Positions 45,304 through 57,660 of a stretch of 64,000 nt of DNA are shown piece after piece; position 1 is the stretch's first letter, and the number at the start of each line of letters is the position of its first letter. The stretch lies in NCBI GenBank assembly GCA_019400425.1, contig JAFREE010000024.1, positions 62,001 to 126,000 of the forward strand, given 5' to 3'. The notes under the pieces are model-generated. The model was not told where the DNA came from. It saw nothing but the letters and a program-made list of their open reading frames with translations, and ran no database searches. Both the position numbers and the translations under genes were made by a program. The stretch is from Hymenochaete sp. R1. Taxonomy: Eukaryota > Basidiomycota > Agaricomycetes > Hymenochaetales > Hymenochaetaceae.

Positions 45304-47171
45304 CAGACGCCGAGCCTACTTTCTGGAACGAGCTCGTGGCAGAACAATTCAGAACTTATAGGGATAGGAGGGTTAGAGGCGCGTGGGTGGGGAAGAGGGA
45401 GGGGAGAAAGGGGAGAGAGAAGTCGAAGGGGGGAAAGGCGGACGGAGACAATATATATGCAAATGCGCACAAAAAAGAAAAGACGAAAAACTAGGCCCAA
45501 TACTAATGCGCAAAGTAAAGTAGCGCAATGTTTCTTTACTATTAGAAGGCTTGCCGCCTTTCCCTATCGGATGTATCTTTGTTCCCTCCTAACAGCACGC
45601 TAAGGGTTTTCAGTACGCCCTACCCGTTACCTTTGCGTAACGGATTAGAAGACAAGCCAAAGGGGGCAAAAGAGATGAAGCAAATGTCGACAAGCTGAGC
45701 TTTGCGGATGCAGATGGGTCAAAGTGAGTAAGGAGTTAGGAGAGGGGAAAGGCAAGGGATAAAGCATTCAAGTTTAGGACGGAGAAGTGGCCATCATCGG
45801 GCGGTTTTGTGGCGTGAGTCGTCAGATCGCACTTGCTTCAAGTGGTCATTTCTCTGCTTAAGGAGATCCCGGTCGACCATTGGTGACCGAGAGCACAGAC
45901 TATCAGACGGGGATGTTCAGTGGCAATGTAGACAATTTAGGCCAAACATGGACTCACTCGTTACCACTCAATCGCCGCAAAGTCAGTCTATTCCACCACT
46001 AGTGTTCGCCTTTGGACCGGGATATGAGCAACTCTAGAACCACGTATCGTTAGTCAGTATTGCGCGAGACGTGGTATGCGGCAAACTCACCCAATATTTA
46101 GATAAAGTTCACTTTGCCAGCCAAGTGAGCATTACAACAAGTATGAAAACAGCCCATGGACAACGGCGCCAAGTAGGAATGTTAACATACACACAACAGG
46201 GATTTAATCCCAGGCATACTTGCAATCAAGGCGACATTGCTCGTTGCTGATGATAGTTTGCGCGAAAGGAGAAAAAGATCTTGCAATGGTCTAAGCGGAG
46301 AGTGCGGTCACGTCGAAGTCGAGATCACTCCGACAACCTTGAACCTTACTAGACGAAAAAGAGCAAAGACCTGTGTAGAAGCCCGGTCTAAGCGGGATGG
46401 CTCGCATGAACCCCAATAACCGCCACAGGTTACCTCGATCGCCTAAATGTTGAAGCAATTGGACATAAAGCTGAGCAGATTTGACTAATTAAAGTCATCG
46501 ACTTCGCTTGAGAGCTTTCATATGATCAAAAGCTTGATTGTCGAAGGCTAAAGCATCCTCCAGCCTGCAAGCTTCTACCCACAGCTTTGAATCGCACATA
46601 AGAAGCAAACGGCGGCCGAGAGCCATTTGCCAGATTCCAAGAATGAGCGCAATAGCTCGAGACTTCAGAACGAAGAGAGACAGCCACGGAATCAAAATGG
46701 AGCATTCTTTGGTGTCTTTTCCTTCAGACCTTTGCCCCTTGACGAGTGTCGTAAAGCAATGACGGCAGGGGGCTTACCTCCGGTCACCGACGACGTTCCT
46801 CCGACCGCTCAAATTTGCTTGCCCACGTACAAACCGGACTTTGCTGCAAAGCGCGAGGGCCCACGATGTATGCCGTCGGCGCACTAGACCAACCAGCAGA
46901 TACATTACCCAGCCCAGCCCAACATCGAGTGGGTTTATGTCTACGACGCGTAAAGAGGCGGTACGGAAGGTTGTCTATGTTCCTATAAGCGAGCGCAGGG
47001 ACAAGAATGTTAACGACAGCGAGTATGAGCGACATGTGCATGCATATAATATGTACAACCCGAAAATGATAAGTTAAAAATCGAAAGGAAAAGCGAAGGA
47101 GATGAGTAGATCACAACACAACAGCTCGAACAGAAACCAAAACGTAAACCATCAAACCCATTGTCGCTCAT
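45304..47171. other. Intergenic region
   Basis: This 1.9-kb gap has no supported gene. The left 350 bases hold the upstream region of the disordered-protein gene; the right end holds the 3' side of PP4R3. Open frames near 45807-46037, 46237-46419 and 46538-46887 are short, Arg/Ser-rich and without motifs, and I see no transposon protein remnant. Confidence 0.5.
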
Positions 47172-50100
47172 TCAACCGTTCCCTCCGTCTTTTGATTCCG
47201 TACTTACAGGAATACTCGTCGCTTTTGCTCCAAGGAGTGATTTCGACGGCGCAAACCTAAGCTTCAACTTTTTCGGTCCCGAGCCTCCACCACCTCCCTC
47301 GTCGTTATTTCCCTGCTTCCCGCCCGTAGAGATCGCCAATGGGGAAGGTCGAGTCGAGGCAACCGATGTCGAGTTCGAGTCCTCGTCGCCCTCGGAGGAG
47401 GGTGTGCTAGCCCCGTCGCCGCCGCCACTAATTCTCCGGTTCTTAGGAGCTAACCGCTCTAGAGCATCGTCTTCCTCCTCTTCGCCACGACGCCTCTTTT
47501 CGCGCGGCAGCCTCATCGAATCATCCGTTGGAACGTGTTCTGGAGGGGGCTCGCCGTCTGCTGCCTTCGAGACGAGCGATTCTAGCAGATCGTCCTCCGG
47601 ATCGGACGGCTCGTCGCTGGCGCCACCTTCGTAAGGGGGTATTTGAATTTGCTGATGCGGAGCAGAGGCTGCGGGAGAAGTAGCGGAAGTGGTTGAAGGT
47701 TCAGACTGCGCGTCTTTCTCCGCATCATCATCCTCATCATACTCTAGCAACGATGACAGCGGTGAGATAGGTCTTTGTTGCTGAGACGGTACGTTCGTTG
47801 AATGTTGACCCTTGTTCATCAAAGTATGAGGACCGGGTGCACTGATCCGCTGCCTTCTTCTCCTGAATAGCCCAAAGAAGGTATCTGCCTTCGGCACGGG
47901 AACGACAGGATCTTCATCGTCTTCACTATTGAAGTACGAGTCTTCTTCCTCCGACTCGCGAACCTGTTGGTTGAAAAGTCTGGGAACCATCGTCCTGGAC
48001 ATACTTGTAAGCGCGTTCCAATCCAGTGAGAGGTTTCCTGCAACTGACGATAATGATCTTTTCTCTGGTTCGGGTTGTGGAGGTGGCGGTTCCCTGTTAA
48101 TTTCCCAACGGGAAATGAACCCTTGAAAAGTCGGAGCTCCCAATGCCGATTTGGCCAGTTCCCGCATTCGTTCCTCATGTTTCTCCATAACATGGTTGAT
48201 GGGATCTTTCAGGTTTTCCTGTGCGAAAAGTCCCCGATCTAGATTAGTATATCGAACCCGTGATGGTTACCAGAATGGCTGCGCACCTTCCGCATGAATT
48301 CAAAGAACTCCTGGCATGTGGAACTGAGAAGATTCTCCTTCTTAGCTTCACGTACTGTTAGGTCTGTAATGGGTGTGAAACAGTCGTGCTTGTACAAATG
48401 GTTGAAGAGATTGCGATTGTTCATTTTGAGACAAATACGAAAAAACCGGAGAGCAGCTAATGAGAGGGTAAAATAGTCGGTCAGTCCAATTTTCTCAAAC
48501 AAAGGAGCGAATCCTCCACAGACCGAGACACAGGTGTTTATCACGCACGCTTAATAAAGAAGCGATGCGCGAGTCAATGTTGGAAGACAACACAAAGAAA
48601 TAACTCCGGAATGAATGTTGGGATGCGAAGCTACATAAGAGATCACACAAATAAAGATAGAGATTGCCTCGTTCCCGCGAAGGCTTGAAAGGTTTTTCTG
48701 GTGGCAATTCTTAGCTTAGCCAAGCCCAACCAAATTTACGCAAGACGCTGTAACTCACCATTAAGGTTACGGTGGTCAGGGACGTCATGGGTAAGTGGTC
48801 GGAGTAGTGTCTCGGCGCAGACTTTATAAAAATTCTCCAAAAAGCGCTCGGTGCTGTGATCATCCCTTAACGGGCGATTCAACAATTTCTGAGCAGCATT
48901 CTAGCGCACGGAACGATCGAGCGGTCAAAAATCAGAGTTACTTTTGAGACAAGGATAAGATACAAACCTGTTGTTGATCGTTAGCCGATTCCGGAGGTGG
49001 AACGTCGCACAGTAGCCGCAACGAGTCTGCCAACAAGTTCTGCAACGCAAAATCCCAACTATTCGCCAGCATCCGACACAGAACCTGGCTTAGGGTCTCC
49101 GTGAACGGAGGCATGACTCCATTCAGAAATTCCTGCAGCTTGGCATTGTCCGGTCCACCCGTCTCCAAGTTCCCTGTAGGTTGACGAAGAGTGATGGCTT
49201 GCGTGAGGATGTGATTTCGAATATTGACAGCACCGTGATCCAACAGCACCGTGAGGATCTCGCCTGCGGCAAGAATAATGTGCTTCTCTGGTTTGCATAG
49301 AGCCCATTGCACAGCATAGAGCACGCCGCGCTCTACTAACGTCCTAAATAGATTGATTCGAGCGGGGAGTTGTACGTTCTTTCCCATCACGCACAGCTGC
49401 TGTAGAAGCGTGATGACCTCTTTCTTTCGTTCCTCTTCGTTCGCGATAGGAGCTTCTGTATGCGCAGGTTGCGCGAAGGAAGTTGAGGGTTGCTCCGAGG
49501 TCGACCCGTTGACGTCAACGCTGGCTGGGGCACTGTCATTTGACTTGTCTGAGGCTCCGGAGGGCCTGACAAAAAGAAATACAAGTTCTCTCAGGAACCG
49601 CTCGTCCTGTTGCACATGATTGATGATCTCAATCTGGTTAAAAATAATGCAGGTGTTTAGACAATTAAAAGTCGCGTCATCCAACGCCCGTCCGAGGATG
49701 ACGTCCTTTAGGTACTGAAGCCGGAAGGTATGGTGGATTTTTCGTCGAATGTTCGGGTCCTCGATCACGATTGGCTGCACGAAACGCGACCTTTGCTGCA
49801 AGAATTCGCGGTAATTAGCTTTGAATTTTGGGAAATCCGGTTCATCTGTTTTTAATCAGGACACCGAGCTGACAAAAAGATACAGGCTTAAGCGTACACT
49901 CAAGTATACCGACCACGCCCATCCATAGTTCGTCCGTCAAGATATGCTCATAAATCGTCGGTTCGTTCAGCATGACTAGGCATACAAGGTTGGCCATCAG
50001 TGGGTCGGTTGTGCAGCATGAATACTCACGAATTGTCTGGACACAAGTACACAGGGCATGTAACACATCCAAAAGCTCTTCTTTCTCCGCAAGAAAAAAC

Positions 50101-51350
50101 GCCTCAACCAGTCTGTACACGTATTTTGCCTCCTGAAGGTATTTCACGACTGAATCACGACCTTTCGGGCTCCTGCTCATTGCTCGCAAGGCCTTGTCGA
50201 TCTCATGAATCAAATCTGCGTTGGTCAATGGCATAGGCAAGTGGCCAGATTGGACGATCTGAGCGGCGGTAGTGAACCCTAGCTCTGTGTTGGCGCGTTT
50301 TAAAAACGACCATCTAGAATGAAGGGCGAATAGCGACGAGCCATTTGACACACCTCTATTATGTAGATGCTTCTGCACTTCAAGGATAAACTCCCACACT
50401 TCCGTGCAGCCTTCTATATCTGCGAAGCTTAGCGCGTAGTCGGTACCATCGACTTCAGTCCACACTATTAAGGTGTCCTGTTGACGCTGATAAACATCGT
50501 CTATGCGAACGGTACAGTTAAGGAGTATCTCGTGGCCGAATTCTGATCGAGCGATGAGCCGTGCTTCGTCAAGTTCGGCGTCGTAATCCCCTTGGCAGAA
50601 GGCCACTCCTCGATCTACCCAGCGCGTGCCAATGAGTTCGTATAGCTGTGGGAAAGAGACGTTACATGAGTGCTCCTATTTTTTTGACCTTCATCTTGAA
50701 AGCGTGAAAAAGACGAATGTTTAAATAAATAGATCCCGCAAGAAATATTCAAAACAAGATGTCCGACAAGAGGCATGAAGCCAAAGAGTCCGTGTCCACT
50801 CGATCAAGTAGACACTAAATACAAAACACGAAAAGAAAAGAAACACCAAGGAATAAGCACTTACCTTTACACGCCTTAAGTCCGACTCGAAGCCTTCTAT
50901 ATCTGGAATGAAACCAAAGCTAGCCATCGAACCCTGCGAGCTTCCTTGGCTTGAACTGCCTTCATCCCCGTTCAACCGAATCAACCTCCCTCTCTCATCC
51001 ATGATACCCCCCGTCTCGTCCATCGTTTCCAAACTGCCCATCATCTCGTCCAAATGCGGGCCTGGAGACCGTTCACCTTCCTCCAAGATAGGCTGCAGGG
51101 TATGGATGCCATTTGCCGGGGTGAAGGCGGGTATGGGGGCTGTTGGAGTTGTTGTTGGAGCGTCGGATGAAGTCGCGGATAAGGACGACGCGTCGGACAG
51201 AGATGAAGGCATGGCTTGGGAGAATCCATTCGTCGATGGTGTCTGGACTTCCGGCCGAGTTGATATTGAACGAGAATCGGGTGATGATTGGGATGTGTTA
51301 TCGGGGGTGTCGCTGGGCGGTACGGTGGAGTCGGCAGCGCCCCGACTCAT
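47172..51350 (-). CDS. PSY2: Protein phosphatase 4 regulatory subunit 3 (SMEK/Psy2)
   Basis: PP4R3 directs the PP4 catalytic subunit to substrates in DNA-damage and cell-cycle control. Nine exons (51350-50865, 50645-50354, 50284-50030, 49975-49898, 49845-48968, 48900-48759, 48709-48524, 48456-48287, 48218-47172) give 1,177 residues. A Ser/Thr/Pro-rich 150-residue leader precedes the EVH1-like domain: VKLYELIGTRWVDRGVAFCQ ... VWEFILEVQKHL. The SMEK core follows: LMLNEPTIYEHILTDELWM, EYEPDFPKFKANYREFLQQ, KIHHTFRLQYLKDVILGR, FNQIEIINHVQQDERFL and HLCLAALRFFRICLKMNNRN. The tail is acidic and Gly/Ser-rich with RRRRQR and KRRRGEEEE. Intron 7 has a weak donor (G|gtctgt) but restores a conserved motif. 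The leader is long for the family. Confidence 0.95.
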
Positions 51351-52720
51351 GACCAAGGGCGGGACCGACAATGGTGAATTTGGACGCAGATGACGTTAGC
51401 GGAAAAATACTAGCGTCCCTGGCTCACGGTGATAGGGGAACTGTGATGAAGTTACGTGAGGATGGTGAGGGAATGAGGAAGAGGAAGGAGGAAGCGCGTC
51501 TAGAACTGAAAAGCAGTACCACACCCCGAGCGAGCCAGGATGAGGACGAGGTGAGTGGGTGTGTGTGTCACGAAAAAGCGAGGGGGGTCGAGTCGAAGGA
51601 AGGACGCGTGACGATCACATGCTTAAGCTTGCTTACAGCCACCATCCAGGCCACCACCTGCCAGAGTGCTGGCCCAGCGCCAGCGACCACATCGTCATCA
51701 TCACTTCTTCCCTTTATGCACGGATCACTGGCACACTCTTCTCTTCTCAGTCTATTCACGTCCTCGCGCTTGTCGAAGCTGGTAGTTGTGAAACACTGTC
51801 CATCAGCAGAGCTGTGCCTGCTGTGCCCAAGCATGAATGTTGGGCCACAAATTTGCCTCCGAAGATCTGCAACGTCCATAGCAACATTTCAAACCCTAAC
51901 AAAGTTTCTTTTCTCAGAAGCTTTGTTCTCCTCTTCACATCAACTAGCATCGACAACCCGTAATCTTGACTACGCATGTTATTCTTGTCGCGGTGCCACC
52001 GGTCGTTAATTATCTCCGCTGCGGCTGTCCGACCAGCAATACAACCTAAGAAGAAAAGGGGTGAAACACATCCAGATAACATTTAAGGTCTATTGTATCA
52101 TCAAAGGGTAAAGAGGGATATTCGCTCATAAGCAGGAAGGGGCTTAACAAAGGTTCGCGTGTCCTTGCACCTTGGCTTCACGCGCCACATACAAACATGA
52201 ACAATCAAATACGCTGTCGTCTGTTTGCTAGACAGCACAAACTTTGCCAGCACAAGTAGTACTGCTCATGGACTACTACTTTGAGGACAGCTCTGCATAC
52301 GATATCTAACATATCTCACTCAGATGTCTTGTTGAGAAAGATTTGTGATGATATTGTGCGACATTGATATCTGACGAAATCAAATCGATGATGACGAGAG
52401 TCATGTCCCTCCACGCATCTTCACTAGGGAAATAACCGCGCATAGGCAAGACCATATGCAAAGGTCACAATTTCTCCAAAAATAACTTCGTAGAAAAGAG
52501 GAAAGGGACGGAAAACAAATATTGTACAAAAAGAATCCCAATGCGGCGTGTGTGTATGCAATATTACGATGTTTATGATGCAAGAGAAAGAGAAAAAGAA
52601 AGGAAACACAGTAGAGTGAATCAAACCCAAAGGTAATTCGTGCAAACCCACCAGCTCGCGCACCTCTGACGCCGATGGCAGTGTAAAACATCAACAAAAA
52701 AAAACAATTTACCATCACGA
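51351..52720. other. Intergenic region upstream of PP4R3
   Basis: The left part is the PP4R3 promoter region. The right part (52400-52720) is the A-rich 3' flank of the TB2/DP1 gene. Both-strand open frames between 51370 and 52080 overlap one another and show no domain. Nothing else is supported. Confidence 0.5.
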
Positions 52721-55023
52721 TCACCTCTGCTTAGCAGTCTTCTCCTCAGTAACTTTAGAAAGCGTCGAAGCGACTCTCTGTACCTGATCAATTGCCTTAA
52801 CCCTTCCCACCTGCTTCCCATTCACAGTCCCCGTTCCCGATTCCAGAACCCGGCCCGCAACCCTCTTCGCTGGCCTCCCTCCATTCTCCTTCTCCCCACC
52901 CTTTCTCCCCGCGACGGTCGGCGGCCTCGGCCTCTTCACACCCGCCACCGAACCCGTCTCCGACGCGCTGCTTTTCTGAGATTGGGACGAAGCAGAGGGT
53001 GCCATGCGCGTGGAGGATGTACGGGAGGCGGTGGTGAGCGACGCGGCTTCGCTATTCTGCCTCGAGGCGCGAGTGGAGGACAGGGTGTAGTTTGATACGT
53101 TGCGCTTTCGGGAGGCGGCTGGCGCGAAGGTGGGGACATTGAGGGTCGAGGAAGCTTGTGGGTTGAAATCCTCGTCATCGTCATCGTCGTCCCCACCGCC
53201 GCCACCTTCTTGAGCACCCTCCTCGTCGTCGGTCTCAAATGCGTCCTTTTTCTTGGGTTTCCGTTGATGGAATGCACGAAGCTCTGGGGGTGGAGATAGG
53301 TGTTTAGTCGGGGATCCGGAGGATGTGTCGTGCTTCTGATCCTTTTTCGAGCGTCGTGGGGTTCGTAGAGTCACATTAAAGTCGTCATCGTCGTCCTCTT
53401 CATCTTCCCCACTCCATGTATTTTGCTCTTCGTCCACGTCCATATCGGCACCGCCTTCCTGTTCCTCTAGTCCTTCTTCGGCCTCTTCAACCCTGATTTC
53501 AACATCCATCTCCACCTCTACTTCACCTTCTCCATCCTCCTGGTTGCCCGCACCATCGCCCGCGCCCTTCTCGTCCGTGCCATCTTGAAGACTCCGTTGT
53601 ACTCGCACACCAAATTCGTCGCTCGGGCCGCCGCGTAAGTCGGAGTCTTCTACGTTGACCCCACCGGCACTCGCTCGAGCGACACCCCAAAATCCGACAC
53701 CGCCGACATGTTCACAGGCTCGTTCTCATTATGTAGCTTGCGCGAGTTCTTGTTTGACGGCATCGTGTGATGGCCAGGACCAGCGTTCGTCATAGGTCCT
53801 CTGCCTCTCCCGCGAACGGTTTGCGATTGGGCAGGAACCTTGGGACGCACGGAGGAGCCGCGAAGACTGGCGGGTTTGGGTTTGAGAGAAGGCTTGGAAG
53901 AAGGATAGCCGGAGGAAAAGGGAGAATAGTCATCGACTTCGCCTGCGATCATACTGGGTTCTTTTGTTTCGTCTGGAGTGCCAATAGGAGGAGTGGACGA
54001 ATCGACGCGGTAAACCTTTCCTGTCGCGTCCGACTCCGACGCGATTCTCCTGTCCTGGCGAGGCCGTTCGTGATCTTCCTCGTCCATGACATTTGCAGGA
54101 GGACGCCATATTTTATGCTGCAGATTTCGAAAATTAAGTGAGTATTCGCCTAATAACCCAACGAGAAAAGGTATACCTTGTTCAACGTGGCATCGGACCG
54201 TGATGTCGGTACATTCGGCCGTGAGACTCTCACAGTTCCTCCGTTGCGCGTGGATGCACCACCATCCGAAGCCTGCCTCACTCCGCGCGTCCTAGTCCCA
54301 ACCCCAGTTCCATTCACCGCCTGACCATTTCGCTGCACGCGCGCACGCTGCGGTTGCGCGCTCTCCGAAGCTTCATTCACCAATGACTCGGCGGACTCGC
54401 TCTCCGGTGCAGAGTCTTCTGGCTCGGGCTCAGGGTCAGCTGAAGACGAAGGGTTCCACCATTTCGTGACCATTCCGACAGGGATTGAGACTAGAAGGAC
54501 GATGAAGTCGCCAATCATGTGGCCGGAGTCGAGGGCGAGGTCGAGCGTGGCTACGTATGGTTTGACAAGGGGTCTCATAACATGTAGATAGATAGGTTCT
54601 GCGCCCTGCAATACGGAATGAACAATCAAGACGTAAGGGTAGAGTCGGGTATACTGGGAGTAGACTCACCCTCGCACGAGTAATTATTTGAAAAAGGTAA
54701 ATGACTGCCTTGATCTCGTTGTAGAACGGCATGACGATCCCAATCGTGCTATCCGTTATGACTTCTACAATTGAACAAGAACACTACACAAATAACCAAT
54801 GACTCGTTAGATGTCCGGTTTCAGAACCATAGCAGCAGAAAGAACATACCCAGAGAAGCCAGATCGCCATACATCCTTTCATATCGCGTTTCCGTTGGGA
54901 CATCGCTCGCGGGGTCGGTTCGCCCGTGCGTGACGAACACGCCGGGGGTCTGAGGGTCTTGAACGTCTCATAAACATTCAGAAAGAGAAGGTAGATGCGC
55001 AGAGCTGGCACCACAATAGGCAT
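52721..55023 (-). CDS. TB2/DP1/HVA22 (REEP/Yop1-like) protein with long tail
   Basis: Members of this family curve ER membrane through paired hairpins. Exons 55023-54850, 54783-54670, 54605-54177 and 54117 onward join in frame. The domain reads LRIYLLFLNVYETFKTLRPP, a polar stretch, KGCMAIWLLW joined to CSCSIVEVITDSTIGIVMPF, YNEIKAVIYLFQ, then GAEPIYLHVMRPLVKPYVA. A further hydrophobic segment, GDFIVLLVSIPVGMVTKWW, follows. The tail is disordered and basic/acidic. The frame beginning at 54117 reaches a stop at 53650, but a second open frame with the same low-complexity character (acidic blocks, then KRPRPPTVAGRKGG and a stop at 52721) overlaps it. An intron I could not place, or a frameshift, must link them, or the second frame is not translated. 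The TB2/DP1 domain is secure; the C-terminal half is not. Confidence 0.75.
53640..53730 (-). other. Unresolved frame change in the TB2/DP1 gene
   Basis: On the minus strand the upstream frame stops at 53650, while the downstream frame is closed by a stop near 53730. The shift must happen inside this overlap or through an intron starting in it. No canonical gtragt donor is present. Candidate donors (gtgaac, gtcggc, gtgtcg) are poor, and only weak acceptors give the right phase. Confidence 0.6.
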
Positions 55024-55735
55024 TGTGTAAGATTGTGGTTAAAATGTCAAAAACTTTTCTCGGTTATGATGAAAGAAGAGCTTGTGGGACGCTCTACAGA
55101 ATTTTGCACGCCGTCGACGTCGACGATGATAACCAGGGTGAGGAGACAACCCTCTCGAGCTGGTCGGAGAAGGTCTGCGAGGTGGTACAAGTACGTGTCA
55201 GGTATGGAGCGTTTGCAAGGTGGATGGTTGTGTAAGGAAAGTAGTGGTTGCCTAGGCTCGAGCGCGTATAACGCGTGTTGTTTCAACCACAAGCGAGGCG
55301 ATGGCGGACCACAGATGACTGCTAATTGCTCCTTCCTTACGAGGAAAGCGTTGACCCACAAACAATATTAATGCCGTATGAAGTGTTAAAAGCAGATTGC
55401 ATAACGAGTAGTCTAGTCATAACTACTGCAAAGAATATGGAAGTCATATTGGGCATGTGAGAGTGCATGGTGTCGAAGAAAAAAAGTATAAGTCGTCAGA
55501 AGATCATGCATATCGTGGAGAGGAAGTGTGCTTAAAGAAAGAAAGGTCGAGGTTAAAAAATGAAATGCAAAATGATTGAGATGTCAATTCCTCGATTCGT
55601 ACAGTCCGTGTTATGTGCAGTTGGATGAACGCAAAACCCGACGGATTCCAAAAAAAATATGCAATGAAGAATAACGATATTATGAATAGAAAGTTTATAG
55701 GTTACGAATAAGATAGATTGAGTCCTGAAGATAGT
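55024..55735. other. Intergenic region
   Basis: The stretch lies between the start of the TB2/DP1 gene (promoter side, left) and the stop of the four-finger gene (3' flank, right). The right half is A-rich. No gene is supported. Confidence 0.5.
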
Positions 55736-57077
55736 TCATTGATAAACCCAAGAGGGTGATTGACGGCGCAGTCCATTCACGAGAGGCGAGGCGCTACCTG
55801 AGCGGCTCGCCGTTCTGGAGGCAGCTGGTGATCCCAAAGACGACCCAGAGCTATATACCAGCGAAGGTTGAGGTGATATGATTTGTGACGGGTTAACGGT
55901 ACCCATGAGCATTCCCCTCTGCGACGAAGATGAGGAATAAACGGATGTCGATGATCGAGGCATATACTCCGTACCAATCTGGGGTAAGACGGGGTTTTGC
56001 TGGTAGGCCGATTGGGCGTATTGAGATTGGGCGTAGGCGGCACCGCTATAGTTCGACTGCTCCTCGGGAATGCTAAAGAAGTTGGGGTCCAGCAGTAAGG
56101 ATGGGTCGATGAGGCTTGGGTCAACCACGGGAGCAGGCTGCTCATAATACGATGGCAATGATGGGTTGTTGTTGTAGTTGTTGTTGTTGCCGCAATAGTT
56201 CCATTCACTGCCTGACGCGATAGAGTATCCACTGATTGAAGGCACGGGCTCCGCCTTCATACCGTTGTACGGGTGGTTGAGCGGAATACCTCCATTATAG
56301 GTGTCTTGCATGCTTGAACGAGAAGGCATCATCCCCGTCAAAGTGTCCCTAAGGCTTGGCAGAGTCGCCTTTTGAGTGGACTTTGCTGTCCTAACAACCC
56401 CTGAGCCCTTGTAGTTCCCTTCAGCAGCTACACGACACTTATCAACGTCAATTGTCTCCACGTCGACGCCTTGATGGAATTCAACAAAGTGCTGCGAAAA
56501 AACAGCCCTTCGCTTGTAGCTAGAAGAGATGAAATTAAGAATTGAAGGTAAGTAGAGATAGGAATGGCATACACTTTGGCACACCCAAGCAAGGGACACT
56601 TGTACACGTCTTTCAGCTCGTGCTTCTCCCGAATATGTCGATTCAGCGTGGGTTTGTCGTAGAATGTTGAGCTGCAGTGAGTGCAGTCCCAGATATAGAT
56701 TCGATCGCTTGAAAAATATGTGAGACGCGGCAGATATTATAAAAAGGATCAGACTCACTGAAAGTTGGAGTGGTTTTTCAACGCCGAGGATTGTTTGAAA
56801 CCTTTTCCACATTCCTTGCAGACAAATGGCCTTCGGATTTTGTAAGTATGTGATGTATACAAAACAAAACGAAACAGACGTACTTCTCGTTCGTGTGAAT
56901 CCGCATGTGTCTTTGGAGATCAGCTTTCCTGCTGCGAGGAAAGGTCTTTGGACACTCCGAACACTGTATCACAGCCTGCGTCTTTACTCTGGATGTCAAG
57001 CTCTGTAGATACATCAGCCAAATAGAGACAGGTCACAGGTTTTAAAGAAGGCTTACCTTGCCGAGTCCAATTCCCAT
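55736..57077 (-). CDS. Four-finger C2H2 zinc-finger protein
   Basis: Probable nuclear transcription factor. Five exons (57077-57057, 57002-56884, 56830-56759, 56707-56573, 56519-55736) give 376 residues; the first encodes only seven. Finger 1: CSECPKTFPRSRKADLQRH...H. The linker HTNEKPF crosses intron 2. Finger 2: CKECGKGFKQSSALKNH...H, completed across intron 3. Finger 3: CTHCSSTFYDKPTLNRH...H. Finger 4: CPLLGCAKVYKRRAVFSQH...H, formed across intron 4. The remaining 230 residues are Ser/Asn/Tyr/Pro/Gln-rich, like an activation region, with repeated DPSLIDPSLLLDP. Fingers 1-2 have the classic Krueppel-type spacing. No ortholog is recognised. It diverges from the F-box gene. Confidence 0.88.
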
Positions 57078-57660
57078 GTTGTTTCCTTGGATTGTCTACT
57101 TCTAATCGTAAAAGAGTGTATGCTTGAAATGCTGCCTGAGCGAGATTATGTTTTTGCCAAAGAGAATGTCTCGATTCTTCGATGCAGTAGAGGAGGTCGA
57201 GAGCCGGATTAATGGAAGGTATAGAACGCGCCAGGCGTCAAGTAAGGAAGACAGGCGGAGTCTAGGAAGAGAAGAGGAAGGCGGACCGAAGGACCAGAGG
57301 GGAGCGTAAAACGAGGCACAATACTCCAACACATCGTAGGCCGGCATAGATATAGGGTAGCGTAGAGTGCATGAAGAGACAACATGCTCTTGTTTTCTCC
57401 GTTCTCCGCAACACAATTTTTCCAAGTTGTTTGTTCTCCGCAACAATAAAGACGAAGAGAGAGGAAGTCAAGACGCGTCCGAGCGGGGCGACGTATTCGG
57501 AAGTGATCGACACTGGGCCTAAAATGGAGACAGACTTGTTTCCTCTCGTTGCTAAGCCTCTTTGACCCGGCCAGACAATTGCACTAGTACTGTTACTCCC
57601 TTTTATTCGCAGAGACAAAACGTTGCCGAGTCTCAATATCGCCGTTCTCCGCCTTGATTG
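57078..57660. promoter_or_regulatory. Divergent promoter region, four-finger gene / F-box gene
   Basis: The 583 bases between the two start codons carry both promoters. Open frames on either strand are short and unconserved. I see no clear TATA box. Confidence 0.55.

Noticed and set aside
45304..47171. Possible degenerate transposon in a gene-poor gap
   Set aside because: No transposase, reverse transcriptase or integrase motif and no terminal repeats were seen on either strand.
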